Assembly: GCA_015680905.1 (NCBI GenBank)
Contig: CM027381.1
Coordinates: 52,332,501 to 52,396,500, forward strand
Reading direction: 5' to 3'
Source of the DNA: Coptis chinensis
Taxonomy: Eukaryota > Streptophyta > Magnoliopsida > Ranunculales > Ranunculaceae
Length of the DNA: 64,000 bases
Part shown: in pieces, positions 63,158 through 64,000 of the stretch
Layout: every line of letters begins with the position of its first letter
How positions within the stretch are numbered: the first letter of the stretch is position 1
Notes under the pieces: generated by a model
What the model was told of the DNA's origin: nothing
Database searches by the model: none
What the model saw: only the letters and a program-made list of their open reading frames with translations
Program-made: the position numbers and the translations under genes

Positions 63158-64000
63158 TGATAAAAGTAAAATGTATAGTCTACCTACGAAATGAACGATG
63201 AATTCACAACGTAAGTAAACTAAAACTGGACTTTTACTAGTCTCAATTATCAAATCTTCTACTCTCGATGCGAATTGCACTAAGTGGAGTAGGAAGTTCG
63301 TTCCACTCCTAGTTCCCTAGCATGAATTGTTTTCTAAGTCTAAGAAATCAGTCTTAAGTCAATGAGAGATTTACTTAATTACTTAACTAGACTACACGAT
63401 GCAACTACCCACCTAAATGCAACTAGTCGATTATCGACAACTAAGGGAATGCTACGTTGATTCGATGATAAGGAGTTAGAGGGGGATTGATTCCACCTTA
63501 ACTCAACTTAATCCACTAACGACGAAGTCGTCAGAAATCGAATTGAACTGCTACACGTAACAATCGGTTCTTCCTAATCCCTAATTACACATGGCATTTC
63601 TACCAATTTATAACTAGCATGTGAACAATTAAACCCATTCTCATGGTGAACTAATTATTTTTGGCGTGGAATAGAAATTACGACGACTCTACGATAAACG
63701 GGATCAAGGTTTCATCAAGGCTTCTCAACCCCCTCTAATGGAGTTTAGCCTTGAATCATTCCGCAATCATTCCCATTTAGATTAAAACTAAACATAATAT
63801 AAATCATTGAAATTTACTAATTTAAACAATAATGAAATCTAAATTAATGACTAAAATGAAATAAGAACAAGAATTGAAATTAGATCTAGAAATGGAAATG
63901 ACAAAATCGAAATTGATAAAAAATACTACTTTATTGATCTAATTAAATGAAGAACAAGATTCAAAGGTTTAATCTAATAAAGGATTTGAAACTAATTAAA
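63158..64000 (-). repeat. Element G 5' LTR, truncated by the window
   Basis: Matches 52,144 onward almost base for base (843 bases seen; the full repeat is 1,390 bp in the other copy, so it should end about 540 bases beyond the window). Confidence 0.92.

Larger units (their letters stand above)
52144..64000 (-). mobile_element. Athila-like element G, minus strand, runs off the window
   Basis: LTR copies at 52,144-53,533 (3' LTR in element sense) and from 63,158 to beyond the window (5' LTR) flank 9.6 kb. In element order: primer-binding site (63,155-63,143), leader, gag, Athila protease, a short family-specific ORF, non-coding DNA, two env-like coding remnants, the three-hairpin module, polypurine tract. 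No RT, RNase H or integrase motif was found between the protease and the env-like part. The first 200 bases of the LTR copies differ by little more than one indel, so the insertion into copia element F is young. Confidence 0.9.

Overview
This is AT-rich plant nuclear DNA, most likely from a eudicot. It is almost entirely a stack of nested, decayed transposable elements. I find no intact host gene. Two host-gene fragments show the kingdom: trichome-birefringence-like (TBL) exons at the left end and plastid chaperonin-60 exons near 47.5-47.9 kb. Everything else that can be recognised is CACTA DNA transposon, MITE, Ty3/gypsy (Tat and Athila lineages) or Ty1/copia sequence. Gene density, nesting and decay suggest pericentromeric or other gene-poor heterochromatin.

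Layout. 0-7.0 kb: TBL fragment, unassigned and possibly organelle-derived sequence, then two CACTA right ends (5,891 and 7,031) with a Ulp1-type protease remnant. 7.06-7.39 kb: a MITE. 7.7-22.0 kb: Tat element A, split inside gag by the complete Tat element B (9,034-19,523; target duplication gtatc). B has a degraded gag-pol and, on the opposite strand between integrase and the 3' LTR, a spliced-looking antisense gene. 22.0-28.7 kb: an LTR-like fragment, a 1.8-kb imperfect palindrome of an LTR, and the minus-strand Athila-like element H. 29.6-46.5 kb: Tat element C (gag, protease, RT, two RNase H domains, integrase, a 60-bp tandem array, an antisense ORF), split in its protease by the 8.8-kb Athila-like element D (31,497-40,296; target duplication gctat). 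46.6-48.5 kb: chaperonin pseudogene. 48.5-52.1 kb: copia element F, cut in its integrase by Athila-like element G (52,144 to beyond the window, minus strand).

How the parts relate. A and C are the same Tat family, and B is a second Tat family. D, G and H all carry Athila-type features (LTRs beginning TGATAAG or TGATTAG, a C-x2-C-x4-H-x4-C knuckle, an Athila-type protease in D and G), but none has a recognisable reverse transcriptase, RNase H or integrase. They therefore look like non-autonomous elements moved in trans. All three share a block of three consecutive hairpins 105-118 nt inside the 3' LTR. The middle hairpin keeps its stem in D although two base pairs differ on both sides. This is the most promising candidate for an undescribed functional element in the window.

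Limits: all assignments are by eye. LTR borders of A, C and H are incomplete, and percentages are hand counts over short stretches.
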